DNA from: Bugula neritina
Taxonomy: Eukaryota > Bryozoa > Gymnolaemata > Cheilostomatida > Bugulidae
NCBI GenBank assembly: GCA_964035545.1
Contig: OZ037773.1
Coordinates: 9,078,751 to 9,142,750 of the forward strand
Direction of reading: 5' to 3'
DNA length: 64,000 nt
Part shown: one piece after another, positions 47,552 to 62,100 of the stretch
How positions within the stretch are numbered: position 1 is the first letter of the stretch
How the letters are laid out: every line of letters begins with the position of its first letter
Made by a program: the position numbers and the translations under genes
Notes under the pieces: model-generated
Databases searched by the model: none
Told to the model about the DNA's origin: nothing
What the model saw: the letters and a program-made list of their open reading frames with translations, nothing else

Positions 47552-49945
47552 ACCATGTAAAAGTCAGCCGATCAGCAAAGTGTACCAGGTCAACACCCCA
47601 CTAATATAGCTTATATAAAATTCTGCAAGTTCAGTTGCAAAATGCATTCTTCTAGAAAGCAGTTGTGCAACTTTTTTTAAGTGCATTACTTTATTTCATA
47701 TCTTAAATTTATGACACTCTGATGTATTTTCAAAACATCTAAAGTAAGTGTGTATAAAATGCAATTAAAAATTGTATGTCTAAAAAAATGACCTGGTACA
47801 CTTTTGCAGCTGAAGGCCAGTTGTTACATAACTCTTAGCTTTATTTGTTCTCTATTATACTAGTATGAACTCTTGTTCTCCAATATGCCAGCTTTTGGTA
47901 CAGAACTCTGATTAGCTGGGTTTTTGAATGGTTTTCTAATACATACATCTGATTGCCTGAATAGTGTACACTCCGTCTACCTTTACATGGTGCAAGCTAC
48001 AGGGTAGTATTATACCATCTTTCTGTTTATCAATCTTTTGTTCATAATAGTAAATAGGCTATTTAGCAAGGATTTTATGGCGTGTAAGCCATGGGAACTA
48101 CTAAAGAGGTTTAATCAACCATCACTGCTGCTAATATTGCTTATGCATCTGTCCCATTATAGTTCTTTCTACTAAACTTTGAAATTGTTTCAATAAACAT
48201 TAGTAGTTAAACCACATGTATTTATTATTTATCTGTAGGGTTTAGCAGTTTACATATTTAGAAAAGATGTTTTATATAGAGTATTCATCTATCACCTAAA
48301 GTAGTTCACTTGCTGTCTTGACTTATTTAGTTAAGGTTATAATTTAACATGCGACAATCCTATACTCAGTAAAGAATAAACTTTTTTGGTTGCAATTTTT
48401 TTTAGGAGTAAATTAGCTTCATTTATACTTGTCTTTAAAGTCTATCAAAATTGACCACCTCATTACTAGTCATTGCCCGATAATACTTCAGTGTTTAAAG
48501 TAAGAATGATTTATAACCATTGCTTAAACACAACATTCATTAAAATTAATGTTGTTATAGCTGCATGGGTTTAAACCAGCTACTAAGTAAAGCAATAGTT
48601 GTTTGTCAGAAGTATTTGCTTAAATTCATGAACAAAGCCTTGTCTCATACAGCCAGATTACTATGCATAGTCACAACATTATGTAATGCATGTTGACACC
48701 CATTACATTCTGTTTGAATGGTAAAGTATTGGGTAAAGCCTTCAGCTAGCATTTCTTGAAAGTCCTATTGTCTGCTGGGATCTCTGCAATCTGCAGCCAC
48801 CCTCTATAACTGATGAAGTCTAGTACTTTCTCTATAACTGATGAAATCCAGTACTTTCATAGAAAAATTTCTTACGATATTTTAAAGCTATGAGATTAGG
48901 TCGTGTAAAAACATTATGTTATCATAAGCAGCATAAATTGCAATTTCTCTACACCAATAATTTATGTGTTTATAATTCATTGAAAGAAAAACCTATGTTG
49001 TTGCTAAACTTGCATTTTAAATCCTGCAAGTAAATATAATATGACTAGTTCAACCTATTGTCCAAATATAAGAGACAAACAGTATTTTAGGTTCAGAAAC
49101 GGCCAACTCAGGCTTAGCATAAGCTGCAATACACATTTTTTAAGCTATGGTATTGGTAAGCTGAAGAATAGGGTAGTCTAAAAGAAATGCATTTAAAAAC
49201 TGTACATGATAGTTTACCAAAGCTAAATCATTGAATAATTGCTTGTTATTTTCTATGAGTGAAGGAGGGATTTTATTATCTGAAGAAAATTGAATAAGTT
49301 TATATGAGAATATTGGTAGTAACACTATGATGTAGACTTGCTATTACAAGCTAAAATATATACAGCAGAGAGGGTTGATGGTTCCCATGGCTTACATGCC
49401 ATAAAATCTTTGCTGAATAGCCTATTTACTATTGTGAACAAAAGATTAGTAAACAGAAAGTTGGTATAATACTACCCTGTAGCTTGCACCATGTAAATGT
49501 AGATGGAGTGTGCACTATTCAGGCAATCAGATGTATGTATTAGAAAACCATTCAAAAACCCAGCTAATCAGAGTTCTGTACCAAAATCTGGTGGCTCATT
49601 ACCAGCTGGCATATTGGAGAACAAGAGTTCATACTAGTATAATAGAGAACAAATAAAGCTAAGAGTTATGTAACAACTGGCCTTCAGCTGCAAAAGTGTA
49701 CCAGGTCATTTTTGTAGACATACAATTTTTAATTGCATTTTATACACACTCAATTTAATTGTTTTGAAAAATACATCAAAGATCATAAATTTAAGATATG
49801 AAATAAAGTAATGCACTTGAAAAAAGTTGCACAACTGCTTTCTAGAAGCATGCATTTTGCAACTGAACTTGCAGAATTTTATATAAACTATAATAGTGGG
49901 GTGTTGACCTGGTACACAATGCTGATCGGCTGACTTTTACATGGT
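47552..49945. mobile_element. Large inverted-repeat element, about 570-bp arms
   Basis: The left arm (about 47552-48121) is closely matched by the reverse complement of 49372-49945. Shared landmarks run in mirrored order: ACCATGTAAAAGTCAGCCGA at the outer edge, TTCTAGAAAGCAGTTGTGCA in the middle and AAGCCATGGGAAC near the inner edge. The ~1.25-kb centre has no convincing ORF. This fits a non-autonomous foldback element or a local inverted duplication. No clear target-site duplication was seen at the outer edges. Confidence 0.75.
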
Positions 49946-52024
49946 TTTACACGGCAGCTGTTCGAGTTCTCCATAAACTTTTAGTAGTCAATTAAGTTGC
50001 TTAGCCTGGTTGGGCCCAGGCCGAGAAAGGCAACAGTAAATAAGTTGAGTCTAACCTTTTGCCATTAATTTCAAATCACAAACTTACTTTAGGTGTTTAT
50101 ACATAAAAATATTCAAGCATTTAATGAGCCACGGTTGTAAAAATCTTAAACTTCTTTTGCTGAGGCAGAACATTTTATTTATTAAGTTTCCTGTGTAACA
50201 GGTTAGCTACTTGACTAATACTACATATCTTACAGTTGCTAGCCTTTGCTAAGTCTAAACTAAATGGCTGTTTTTTCTTCAATATAGGAAAGAAAAATGT
50301 AAGTAGGTCCAAAAAAGTTAGGCAATCTAAAGACACCCATCATTAATTTCAATTTGCCGTAGTTCTTGGCCTAATGTATTGGGATAGGAGGTTGTTAAAA
50401 GATTTTATTTTGTAAATTCTTACTTTGCCTGTCACTTAGTAAGGATAAGAGCAAATCCACTGTTAAGCTATTATACTAATTACCAAATAGCCACAATGTC
50501 CACATCCATGTCTACTTTTTAGTTGTATTGTTTAGAGGTATTACAGCTGCAAATATTTAGCCATTCTACAGTTATCTAGTGTATTTGCTCCAACTGTGTT
50601 TACATGAGACATACTCAGGGTTTCCCCCAGCTTCTATTAATTGCATGCAACAAAATATTTCCAGCAAAATACATATTATTTATAAAAAGTACAATTTTCA
50701 TTTTTTAACGCTTTTAAATATAGCTGTTCAGTAGGCAGTCTAAGTAGAATATATTGTTTGGCGTCTATATGGAGGGGGTTGTCTATTTGGAATTAAACTG
50801 AATTGTTACTCTTATAGAGACGGATGACCAGTGTAACACTGGTGCTACATGCCTTTTTCAAACTTTAAAACTAGTTGCTGAATTGGTTTCCCTGTTTTGA
50901 AAATTTTTCAAGTAAAATAATGCAGCTAGAAAAAGTATTGTTCGCGCAATGGGTGAATAACAAAATCTAGACTTCTTGCTAGTCATATAATTTGACTACC
51001 AACAAAAAGAGTAAGACATGTATAAATAGTTTTCAATAATATGTGTTAATAACTTTGAATTCATCATCTCTACTGATTCCCATTAGATTTATTGTGAATG
51101 AAACTTGGTGTAGGGCCTATCTTATATTCTACAGGGTCTAATATTTAGTAGCAAGGGTAAGCTGCAAGCATTTCTTAATATTTCCTATTATAAAAGTCCG
51201 TGTTGTAGTGACAGCAGACAAGATCTCAGCTATTATGCCCTCAGTCAGTTAAAAAGGTCTCTCATAGAGACTATAAACTCTGCGTGTACTGAGATAACAC
51301 AAAACCAAGAAAAATAGAACAGCTAGCTTGAAATTTTTTCTTTATTGTACAGTATTTGAGGGTAAACTCCTTCAAACGAATTTATAAATATGAGAGTGCT
51401 TTTGAAGTTGCAGCCAAATAGGCTAATTATAGGATTCCTGTATAAGGTTCAAACTAAGGTACCCCTCTTAGCAGCCATTTTTAGTAAATTAAAAACTTCT
51501 AAGCTTACTTAAGTTTCCTGATTAAAATGATTATGAAGATGCAAAGAAACTAGGCCCAAAACTACAGGGGGTCTATTATCTTTTGCATAATTGTAGGGAT
51601 GTGGTCTCCCTCTATAGACCTTAGTAAAAGTAATTGCAGGAACAGATAATTTTCTCTGTTACTAGCAGTATATGTATACGAGAAATTTTGTCAAAGCTGC
51701 TATTCTGACACTGGAAAGTTACATTTCAGCTAAGTAAAGGTTGCTGGGAAACCATATAGTACTTTTAAACACTATAACTAAATTGTTAGAAAAAATGCTT
51801 GTTTCTACCAGAAGCAAAAATAAAAATTTGAGCAGCAAATTGGAGACAGCAAAATGTATGTATCTTCTTAGGTTGATAATTTTTTTAATTTGAAAACGTG
51901 CTGCATATAACAAAAAAAAACTTCTAAAGCTGAAAGTCATAATTGCAGAGAAAGACATCAAATTAAAAATATGCAAATTAATAAACCTACTATGATACAC
52001 ATCAGACGCTGTGGACTGTGCTTG
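49946..52024. other. Non-coding spacer
   Basis: AT-rich with stops in all frames. Nothing recognised apart from ordinary short A/T runs. Confidence 0.5.
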
Positions 52025-55000
52025 CTGATATAGGGCACACATAGTATACATCAACTCATATGGGGCAGATATAGTATACACAGGCTTATGGGGATCGCAT
52101 ACATGCAGCATATATGAGCTCATAAGGGGCACATATAACATATCTAGGCTCATAGCAGCACATAAATAGTATATGAGCTCAAAGATGGCACATAAAATAT
52201 ATACAAGTTCATAGGGGGCAGATATAGAATATATAAGCTCATAGGGGGCAGATATAATATATATATATATAAGTTCATAGGAGGCAGATATAATATATAT
52301 AAGTTCATAGGGGGCAGATATGGAATATATAGGCTCATAGGGGGCACATAAAATATATATAAGTTCACAGGGGGCAGATATAATATATATAAGTTCATAG
52401 GGGGCAGATATAGAATATATAGGCTCATAGGGGGCAGATATAAAATATATAGGCTTATAGGGGGCAGATATAGAATGTATAGGCTTATAGGGGGCAGATT
52501 AGAATATATATAGGCTTATAGGGGGCAGATATAGAATATATAGGCTCATAGGGGGCAGATATAATATATTATATAAGCTCATAGGGGGCAGATATAATAC
52601 ATATATATAAGTTCATAGGGGGCAGATATAATATATATATAGGTTCATAGGGGGCAGATATAGAATATATAGGCTCATAGGGGGCAGATATAATATATAT
52701 AAGTTCATAGGGGCAGATATAATATATAAGTTCATAGGGGGCAGATATAGAATATATAGGTTCATAGGAGGCACATAAAATATATATAAGTTCACAGGGG
52801 GCAGATATAATATATATAAGTTCATAGGGGGCAGATATAGAATATATAGGCTCATAGGGGGCAGATATAATATATAAGCTCACAACAACTCAAATATAAT
52901 TTTTTAACGGAGATGCAGGCCAGATTTCTATACAAGTTCTACCTCAAGCCCTGGCACAGTTATAGCAACTGAAATGATATTATCATCACTGTAAATAAGT
53001 GTTTCCAACAGTGAAAGAGGGCACATATCTAGGTTCATAGCGGGCAGATATGGAGTATATAGGCTCATAGGGGCAGATATATTATATATATATATTCAAG
53101 TTCATAGGGGGCAGATATAATATATATATAGGTTCATAGGGGGCAGATATAGAATATATATGCCCATAGGGGGCAGATATAATATATATATATAAGTTCA
53201 TAGGGGGCAGATATAATATATATATAAGTTCATAGGGGGCAGATATAATATATATATATAAGTTCATAGGGGGCAGATATAATATATATATAGGTTCATA
53301 GGGGGCAGATATAATATATATATAGGTTCATAGGGGGCAGATATAGAATATATAGGTTCATAGGGGGCAGATATAGAATATATAGGCTCATAGGGGGCAG
53401 ATATAATATATAAGTTGATAGGGGGCAGATATAGAATATATAGGTTCATAGGGGGCACATAAAATATATATAAGTTCACAGGGGGCAGATATAATATATA
53501 AGTTGATAGGGGGCAGATATAATATATAAGTTGATAGGGGGCAGATATAGAATATATAGGTTCATAGGGGGCACATAAAATATATATAAGTTCATAGGGG
53601 GCAGATATAATATATATAAGTTCATAGGGGGCAGATATAGAATATATAGGCTCATAGGGGGCAGATATAATATATATAGGCTCATAGGGGGGCAGATAAT
53701 AAATATATAGGCTCATAGGGGGCAGATATAGAATATATAAGTTCATAGGGGGCAGATATAGAATATATAAGCTCATAGGGGGCAGATATAGAATATATAG
53801 GCTTATAGGGAGCAGATATAGAATATATAAGCTCATAGGGGGCAGATATGGAATATATAGGCTCATAGGGGGCACATAAAATATATATAAGTTCATAGGG
53901 GGCAGATATAGAATATATAGGCTCATAGGGGGCAGATATAATATATATATAAGTTCATACGGGCAAATATAGAGTATATAGGCTCATAGGGGGCAGATAT
54001 AGAATATATAAGCTCATAGGGGGCAGATGTAGAATATATAGGCTTATAGGGGGCAGATATAGAATATATAAGCTCATAGGGGGCAGATATAGAATATATA
54101 GGCTCATAGGGGGCACATAAAATATATATAAGTTCACAGGGGGCAGATATAATATATATAAGTTCATAGGGGGCAGATATAGAATATATAGGCTCATAGG
54201 GGGCAGATATAAAATATATAGGCTTATAGGGGGCAGATATAGAATGTATAGGCTTATAGGGGGCAGATTAGAATATATATAGGCTTATAGGGGGCAGATA
54301 TAGAATATATAGGCTCATAGGGGGCAGATATAATATATTATATAAGCTCATAGGGGGCAGATATAATATATATATATAAGTTCATAGGGGGCAGATATAA
54401 TATATATATATAGGTTCATAGGGGGCAGATATAGAATATATAGGCTCATAGGGGGCAGATATAATATATATAAGTTCATAGGGGCAGATATAATATATAA
54501 GTTCATAGGGGGCAGATATAGAATATATAGGTTCATAGGGGGCACATAAAATATATATAAGTTCACAGGGGGCAGATATAATATATATAAGTTCATAGGG
54601 GGCAGATATAGAATATATAGGCTCATAGGGGGCAGATATAATATATAAGCTCACAACAACTCAAATATAATTTTTTAACGGAGATGCAGGCCAGATTTCT
54701 ATACAAGTTCTACCTCAAGCCCTGGCACAGTTATAGCAACTGAAATGATATTATCATGATCACTGTAAATAAGTGTTTCCAACAGTGAAAGAGGGCACAT
54801 ATCTAGGTTCATAGCGGGCAGATATGGAGTATATAGGCTCATAGGGGCAGATATAATATATATATATATATTCAAGTTCATAGGGGGCAGATATAATATA
54901 TATATAGGTTCATAGGGGGCAGATATAATATATATATATATAAGTTCATAGGGGGCAGATATAATATATATATATATAAGTTCATAGGGGGCAGATATAA

Positions 55001-55637
55001 TATATATATAGGTTCATAGGGGGCAGATATAGAATATATAGGCTCATAGGGGGCAGATATAATATATATAAGTTCATAGGGGGCAGATATATAATATAAG
55101 TTGATAGGGGGCAGATATAGAATATATAGGTTCATAGGGGGCACATAAAATATATATAAGTTCACAGGGGGCAGATATAATATATAAGTTGATAGGGGGC
55201 AGATATAGAATATATAGGTTCATAGGGGGCACATAAAATATATATAAGTTCATAGGGGGCAGATATAATATATATATAAGTTCATAGGGGGCAGATATAG
55301 AATATATAGGCTCATAGGGGGCAGATATAACATATATAGGCTCATAGGGGGCAGATATAGAATATATAAGTTCATAGGGGGCAGATATAGAATATATAAG
55401 CTCATACGGGCAGATATAGAGTATATAGGCTCATAGGGGGCAGATATAGAATATATAAGCTCATAGGGGGCAAATATAGAATATATAAACTCATAGGGGG
55501 CAGATATAGACTATAAGCTCATACGGGACAAATATAATATATATAAGTTCATAGGGGGCAGATATAGAATATATAGGCTCATAGGGGGCAGATATGGTAT
55601 ATATAGGCTCATAGGGGGCAGATATAATATATATAAG
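52025..55637. repeat. ~30-bp minisatellite with higher-order repeats
   Basis: On the order of 100 units of about 29-34 bp, each with the core CATAGGGGGCAGATATA followed by TA-rich sequence and AGGCT or AAGTT. The first units (52025-52200) are more diverged. A non-repetitive ~142-bp spacer (starts CTCACAACAACTCAAATATA) begins at 52879, 54650 and 55638. The flanking unit variants recur with it, giving a higher-order period of about 1771 bp for the first two copies. The minus-strand frames with MSLYILYLPPMNLYI repeats are open only because the unit lacks stops. Confidence 0.95.
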
Positions 55638-56060
55638 CTCACAACAACTCAAATATAATTTTTTTAACGGAGATGCGGGCCAGATTTCTATACAAGTTCT
55701 ACCTTAAGCCCTGGCACAATTATAGCAACTGAAATGATATTATTATCAATGTAATTAAGTGTTTCCAACAGTGAAAAAACGTTACATTAGTTTTTGGGAA
55801 GACAACTCCCTAATTTGATATTTTATAATACCATAGGGGGCTTTTTGTATATATATACAGAACCCCCTCTGGTATTGGAAAATATCAAATTGTCCTTCTG
55901 TGAGCCTATTTTTAAAATAGTGTCTATATACCATAACAGACTGTTCTGAGTAATTTAAAACACTCAAACATGGTGCCCCCTATGAGCAGCCCCCTATGGG
56001 CATAGAGCCCCCTATGGATGTTTTACATACCAAATTGACCACCTATGAACCCAAATATGA
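55638..56060. repeat. Third spacer copy and GGGGGC hairpin element, copy 2
   Basis: 55638-55776 is the third copy of the spacer found inside the minisatellite. It is followed by an inverted repeat of 27-bp arms, 55814-55840 and 55863-55889 (TTTGATATTTT, AATACCA and AGGGGG shared, three mismatches by eye). GCCCCCTATGAGCAGCCCCC near 55975-55994 is the inverted counterpart of the sequence at 40245. Confidence 0.7.
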
Positions 56061-56087
56061 ATCTATATATATATATATATATATATA
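56059..56087. repeat. TA run just upstream of the second CTHRC1 gene
   Basis: About 14 AT dinucleotides, ending 17 bp before the ATG at 56104. A TTTTGTAG follows directly, so either this lies in the 5' UTR or promoter, or the ATG exon is preceded by a spliced untranslated exon. Confidence 0.8.
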
Positions 56088-56103
56088 AGTGATATTTTGT
56101 AGA

Positions 56104-59100
56104 ATGATTCTGGGACTGATTATATTAAATTTACTTTGTTCTTCAAAAGCTAACTATACTCAAGGTTAGTATTTTTCACATTTATAAAAATTTTCTGCTA
56201 AAATCTCTTACTAAAACGATTCTAGAATTCTAATAAAACATAACAATAATGCACTTAAAAATTATTTATATATACTTAATTAAAACAGATATTTTTCTTA
56301 TAACACCTCCTTGGCAAAAATCATAATTATTTTACAGAAATATATTATTATATTATAAATTAGGTTATTTTTAGTTCAGTTTCACCTCTCAACAATTTTA
56401 TAACTGAGCCATGACGGGCATGTTTTGACAGTCATGCAGTTGGTAAAACTTAACGAGCGTTCTTATAATAAAAATCCTAATCTAACCCTAATGTGGGAGC
56501 TTTTATTTTTGCAAAAAATCAAATTTATACAATTGAGTAAAGCAACTATCAAAATATTTAATTATTTGGAATTTCACAAAAGTAATACTGTGTCTTAAAA
56601 TCATGCTAAGAAGATTTCTAACAGTTTAAAGCTTTGCGGACTCTTTTGTAATTTTCTGAATATTTTCAATATATCCTAAATATTTAAGGAGAGTTTTAAT
56701 ATTATATGTGACATTTAGTACATCTTCAGTATTGTATACATTAAAGTTTAATACAAGTTAGAACATAGTTTTTGTTGACAGATTTCTCTAACTGTGGAAC
56801 AGCAAGTTTACAAGAAAATGGAACCCTAAATACCTCCAGCCCACTGATCTGGAGAAAGCTACAGACAAGAAGTATTGTTGAGTGCACAGTAGAATGTTGG
56901 AAGAGCTTTCCATTTCAGTGTAATGCAGTTTTCAGAAATGATAAAGGTACATCTCTTACTATTTTTAAGAAAACAGAAAATCAAAAGACTAAATTTATAG
57001 TTATAAAAATTTTACAAGAAAATGATTAAGACTCCCAAGACCTATTAGTAGCGAAACAACACCCTAACACTTTACATTCTTGTGCAGTATAGGCTACTTT
57101 CTGTATTAAACATTGTTTTTGTTATAGTTTTCATTTTGCTGTATTGCGCAAATATATTTTAGATATTTATATATGATGAGGTTAGTAATTGGTTGAAATA
57201 AAAGAATTATGCAAAATAAGAGTATTTTATTGCACAATTCTGTACAAGTATGGAAGGCATTAATAATATAAAATGACGTGTTATACAAGCAAACTTCATG
57301 TGCAAATATAATCAATATTTTATTTGTTATATTTTAATTATGAAGGTAAACAACTTTATTTGTTTAAAGTTATGTCTTAGTTTCAGTCAATATTTTTAGA
57401 TAATCAGTAGAACATATTTACATCTTATAGTTTTCAGCAGTCACGCAAACTGCAGCATGTTTTAATTCAAAGCTTTCACTTACCAAAAACAATGATATTC
57501 GAAATTTAAATGCTGACGTCAAAAATCTTGAAACCTAAAACCATGATTGATTTTTAAACTGCATAAATTAATATTCAAACGGAAAACCAATGCTTCAGTT
57601 TTTGACTTTGCATGTCAAGCAACTGACCATATTTGGTATTTAACCATAAAACCTATAATATGGTCATGTGACTGACACTTGATCATGTGACTGAAACTTG
57701 GTCATGTGACTGATATAGCAGTTATTTTACAGGCACCTGCTACGAGTTGAATGTAGAGGAGGCAGATGTAGACATAGAACTGTTTAATGCCAGTAAAAAT
57801 ACTAAAGACATTGTAGCTGGACAGTTTATCAAACTAATAAAGAAAGGCAAGGTAATAACATTGGAAATCTAACAACACAGTTTTACAATGAGGGGCACAA
57901 ACTGGTATTATAGTTAAACTGAATTATCCTTGAAAAATTAATTTTTATGATCAGTTCTTGGTGCACATCAATTAGTTAATTTGCGCTCAAGTACATCTTC
58001 ACTAGCTTTTATCCTTTACCAAGTTCTTTTATAGCATTTAGATAAAAGCAGTTTACTGCTTTGTTTATACTTATTGAAACTTTTAGGCGTTTGAAAGGCT
58101 TGCAAGTTAATTATTAGATCAAAGTTATGCCAGCAGGAATTTTTTTAGGAATTATGCTCACATATAGTTGGAAACTTTTAGAGATTTATTCTATCCAAAT
58201 GAAAAGCTATATATGTTGGACTAAGGTTTACCAATAAGTTCACTACCCAATCATAGATGATGTAAATGTAATCTAAAACCAACTTTAACAGATTTGAATG
58301 CTATAAGAGCTTAATTAATGTCGTACTAATTAATTGTCTATTTTTAGCTATAAGAATTAAGTATTATACTAAATACTTATACCTGCTAGGAAACATAATT
58401 ACAATTTGTGCCCTTAATTCAAAGCATAATGAAATGTCCATTTAAATGATTTTAAAACTATATAGATTATACAGGCACAGCTTTCCAAGTTTTATTGGTA
58501 GCCCAGTATATTTTGTAATTCCTGTTAACTGCTATATAGCTAATAAATAACCTAACATATTTTGACTGCAGAGAGCTGATTGTGGGGAAAGAAACTGCAC
58601 AGAAAGTGAGATCTGCATTAAAGGTTGCGGTGAGGAGAGTCTGGCAGAACCTGCATGTGTGGGTAAGTGTAATCTGCATGTGTGGGTAAGTGTAATCTGC
58701 ATGTGTAGGTAGGTGTAATCTGCATGTGTGGGTAAGTGTAATCTGCATGTGTGGGTAAGTGTAATCTGCATGTGTAAGTAAGTGTAACCTGCATGTGTGG
58801 GTAGGTGTAATCTGCATGTGTGGGTAAGTGTAATCTGCATGTGTGGGTAAGTGTAATCTGCATGTGTGGGTAAGTGTAATCTGCATGTGTGGGTAAGTGT
58901 AACCTGCATGTGTGGGTAAGTGTAATCTGCATGTGTGAGTAAGTGTAAACTGCATGTGTAGGTAAGCGTAAACTGCATGTGTGGGTAAGTGTAATCTGCA
59001 TGTGTGAGTAAGTGTAAACTGCATGTGTAGGTAAGCGTAAACTGCATGTGTGAGTAAGTGTAAACTGCATGTGTAAGTAAGTGTGACCTGCATCTAATAA

Positions 59101-62100
59101 TTAAAAAAATGTTTCTAGGCATTATCTACTAGAAAGCATAATAGCAGGAGCGCGGTTTATTTCATTATATTCTAATTTATAATAGCCTTATTGTTATAGC
59201 GATCGTGTAATATTATTGTACTGTGTTAACTATTTGTGACAAACATATTTTATAGAATTGCTTCACATTACAGTTTCTGCTGATTAATGAATTATGGTTA
59301 AAGAAAGTGAAATAACTTCGAGCTAATGAGTAAAATATGTAAAAGATGATACTTTTTTTATAAACAACATTTAAATGGTTTTAATTTTAGTTTCAACTTA
59401 TTTGTTCATATTGGAATTTAATTGATTTCATTATGTTCTGTAATAAATGTCACACTCATGTCACATAGCACCTGTCACATAACATCTGTCACATAACACC
59501 TGTCACATAACACCTGTCACATAACACCTGTCACATAACACCTGTCACATAGCACAAAGAGGATACACATGGAGTATTATAGCTGGAACATGCCCAAACT
59601 TTTGACTATCATTTGGGTTTGACATGTAAATTTCGTATTTGGTTCATTAAAAGGTAAAAATAAACATAAACAGCAAAAAAACTTGTTTATTTTTGGAAAT
59701 TGCATTACTATAATATGGTATGAAAAATTTATGCTCTAAGAATTTTGCTTTAATTATTAATGAACAAAATTTAGAATAAAACTTATTAAAAGAGATAAAA
59801 TATTAATTATAAACTATATCAAGTTTATGGTTTTAGCCGATCAAACTCGTTGTACATTGGAGAATGAATACGCTAACATTCGGCACTACTGGACCCCAAC
59901 AATATACGACAATAGAAATGCCGGAGTAGTGATGGTAAGCTGAAAGTTTTGACTTTAGTTATTTTTTGACATGCCACTTTTTACTAACACCTCTGTTAAG
60001 ATCTGTTACAGCTCTATAATTGAAAGAAAAAATATCTTTCTGCAAGTGATTTTGCATTATTAGTAAAAATGAAAGCGTGTAACTTTATTCTCTTTTTAAC
60101 CATCCTATTAATTGTTTTGTATATTGAAAGAATATAGTCCCTAATTAACTAAAAAATAATTATGTCTAAAATGAATCCATCAAGTAGCCTATATGCCTAA
60201 TCATTCTACATGCGTGGGGAGCTTTCCCTCACTATAATATTTTAATATAGACTGTTCAATAGGCACTTATTGCTTGATTCACAGTTTTATCTTAATTATA
60301 TGAAATATATATAGGCATATAGGCAATTACAAATTGATGTTTATTAAATACATTGTAACTATTGCATGATGGGATAGTTTTTATATTTGGCCAACTTACT
60401 TAACTGCATTATATAAGTAGCTTTGCTGAATAGTTGCCTTTGCATGCAGTAACCTTCTCTCTTAGCTCAAATAGCAGCTATAGTATAGCAGTACAAGCTA
60501 TTAGATATTTCAAATGCTTGTAGGGTAGAGCTTGTCATTAACCTATCATAGCAAGTTATAGTCACCGATCTACTAATACTATAGCCGCATTATATTCCAT
60601 GAGTTTTTATATTGTATTCTTCAAAGGAGGTTGCTATATTTCATTAATTTATAATACACCATAGCTGCAGAGTTTTTGAAAAACTTCCAATCTACTACTA
60701 TTATAAAAAAACTCACGCAAGTTTACAGTTGCTATATCACTGCGTGAGAAACCACCCATTGGAAAGAGTTTTTGCTAAAACAGGCTAAGGACTTATTTAA
60801 CTGAGACACAAGAGCAATTATGACTGGATGCTCTTCCTAACATCACCAATGGCCTTTGTCAGGGCTGAACCCATGACTTCGTGCTTACTAGGCAAGTGCT
60901 CTAACCCCTAGACCGCATCTGCTCCCTACTAGGACTATTATGTATCTGATGAATGACTTAGGAAAAACTCAAGGTTTTTAAACAGTACTGTACTTGTTTA
61001 GACTGCGACTTATCCAAAGAGTAGGAGTGATTCCGGGTTGAGAGTGATCATACATATGACAGTTGGAAGTATAGGTGACAGTCAGTACCATTGTCATCTC
61101 TGGTACCTCACCTTTAATGGTGTTCCTTGCTCACAGCCCTCCTCCATCCAAATGTCAGACGTGGCCATCAAAGCTGGCAAACACAATCAAGCAATGGATA
61201 GTAAGTTGGGAACAGTTAACACTTCTCTGTCCAATTATGCCCTTTTTATACAATCAAAGAGTCGGAGATTCAATAAGTCTATATAATATGTTATATAACT
61301 AAACGAGGAATATTGGCAGAAAAAGCTCAGTAGAAAAAAGAAGTATCTGATTAGGTAGCACCTATATAATATAGATGGAAACTTCATTTTTCTGTACTTT
61401 AAAATGCCTTTTCACAAAGTGAATTTGCCAGTATATTGATTAAAAACTGTCATTCTTTAGACTACTAATACTACAAAACATATGTAAGCAATAAGTGGAA
61501 ACTTTTAATATGCAATAAGTAAGTAATCTAAGAAGTAGTTTTGATACTTGTCTCCATATAAAAAAGCTTAACACATTCTATAAATAGTAACACATTCTAT
61601 AAATAGCAACATGTTCTATAAATAGTATCACATTCTTGAGATAGTGACACACCCTATAAATAGCAACATGCACATTCTATAAATAGCAACATGTAAGCAC
61701 CTCCTCTTCACACAGTGGACGGCACATGCTACGGTCTGAATGCAGGAGACATATTGGTGCAGCTGGTGGTGGAGTCCTGTGATAGGTACGGCTTTGGTTA
61801 CAGACAAACCGGCTGGAACTCTGCCAGAACCATGCTGATAATGGAGATGGTGCCACAGCAAAATTTTGAGGGTCAGTTACTTTCTTTACAGAGTTTGGCG
61901 TTTCTAATTCCTAATTCCTAACTCCTGATCTGTATCAGAATATTGACTTTTCTGGGAAATGAAGTTAAAGCTTATCATTTCTTGTAAATATAAATTTTTA
62001 AAATTATCTATTTCATGTTTATTTGGTCATTGACATTGCCTCAATTATTATCTCAAGCTTTATAATACTCAGTTCAATTTGATAAAAAGTTTCAAGCTAA

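Noticed and set aside
52150-55165. Long minus-strand frames with LYILYLPPMN repeats
   Set aside because: They are open in several frames only because the ~30-bp satellite unit has no stops. No start context, splice structure or non-repeat coding sequence.
52025-55637. CRISPR array, because of regular ~30-bp repeats
   Set aside because: Units are contiguous without unique spacers, vary in length and lie in an intron-bearing animal genome.
58467-59122. Three overlapping minus-strand frames rich in Tyr, His, Thr, Cys
   Set aside because: Shadow of the 23-bp minisatellite, which lacks stops in all minus-strand frames. The real coding exon is on the plus strand.
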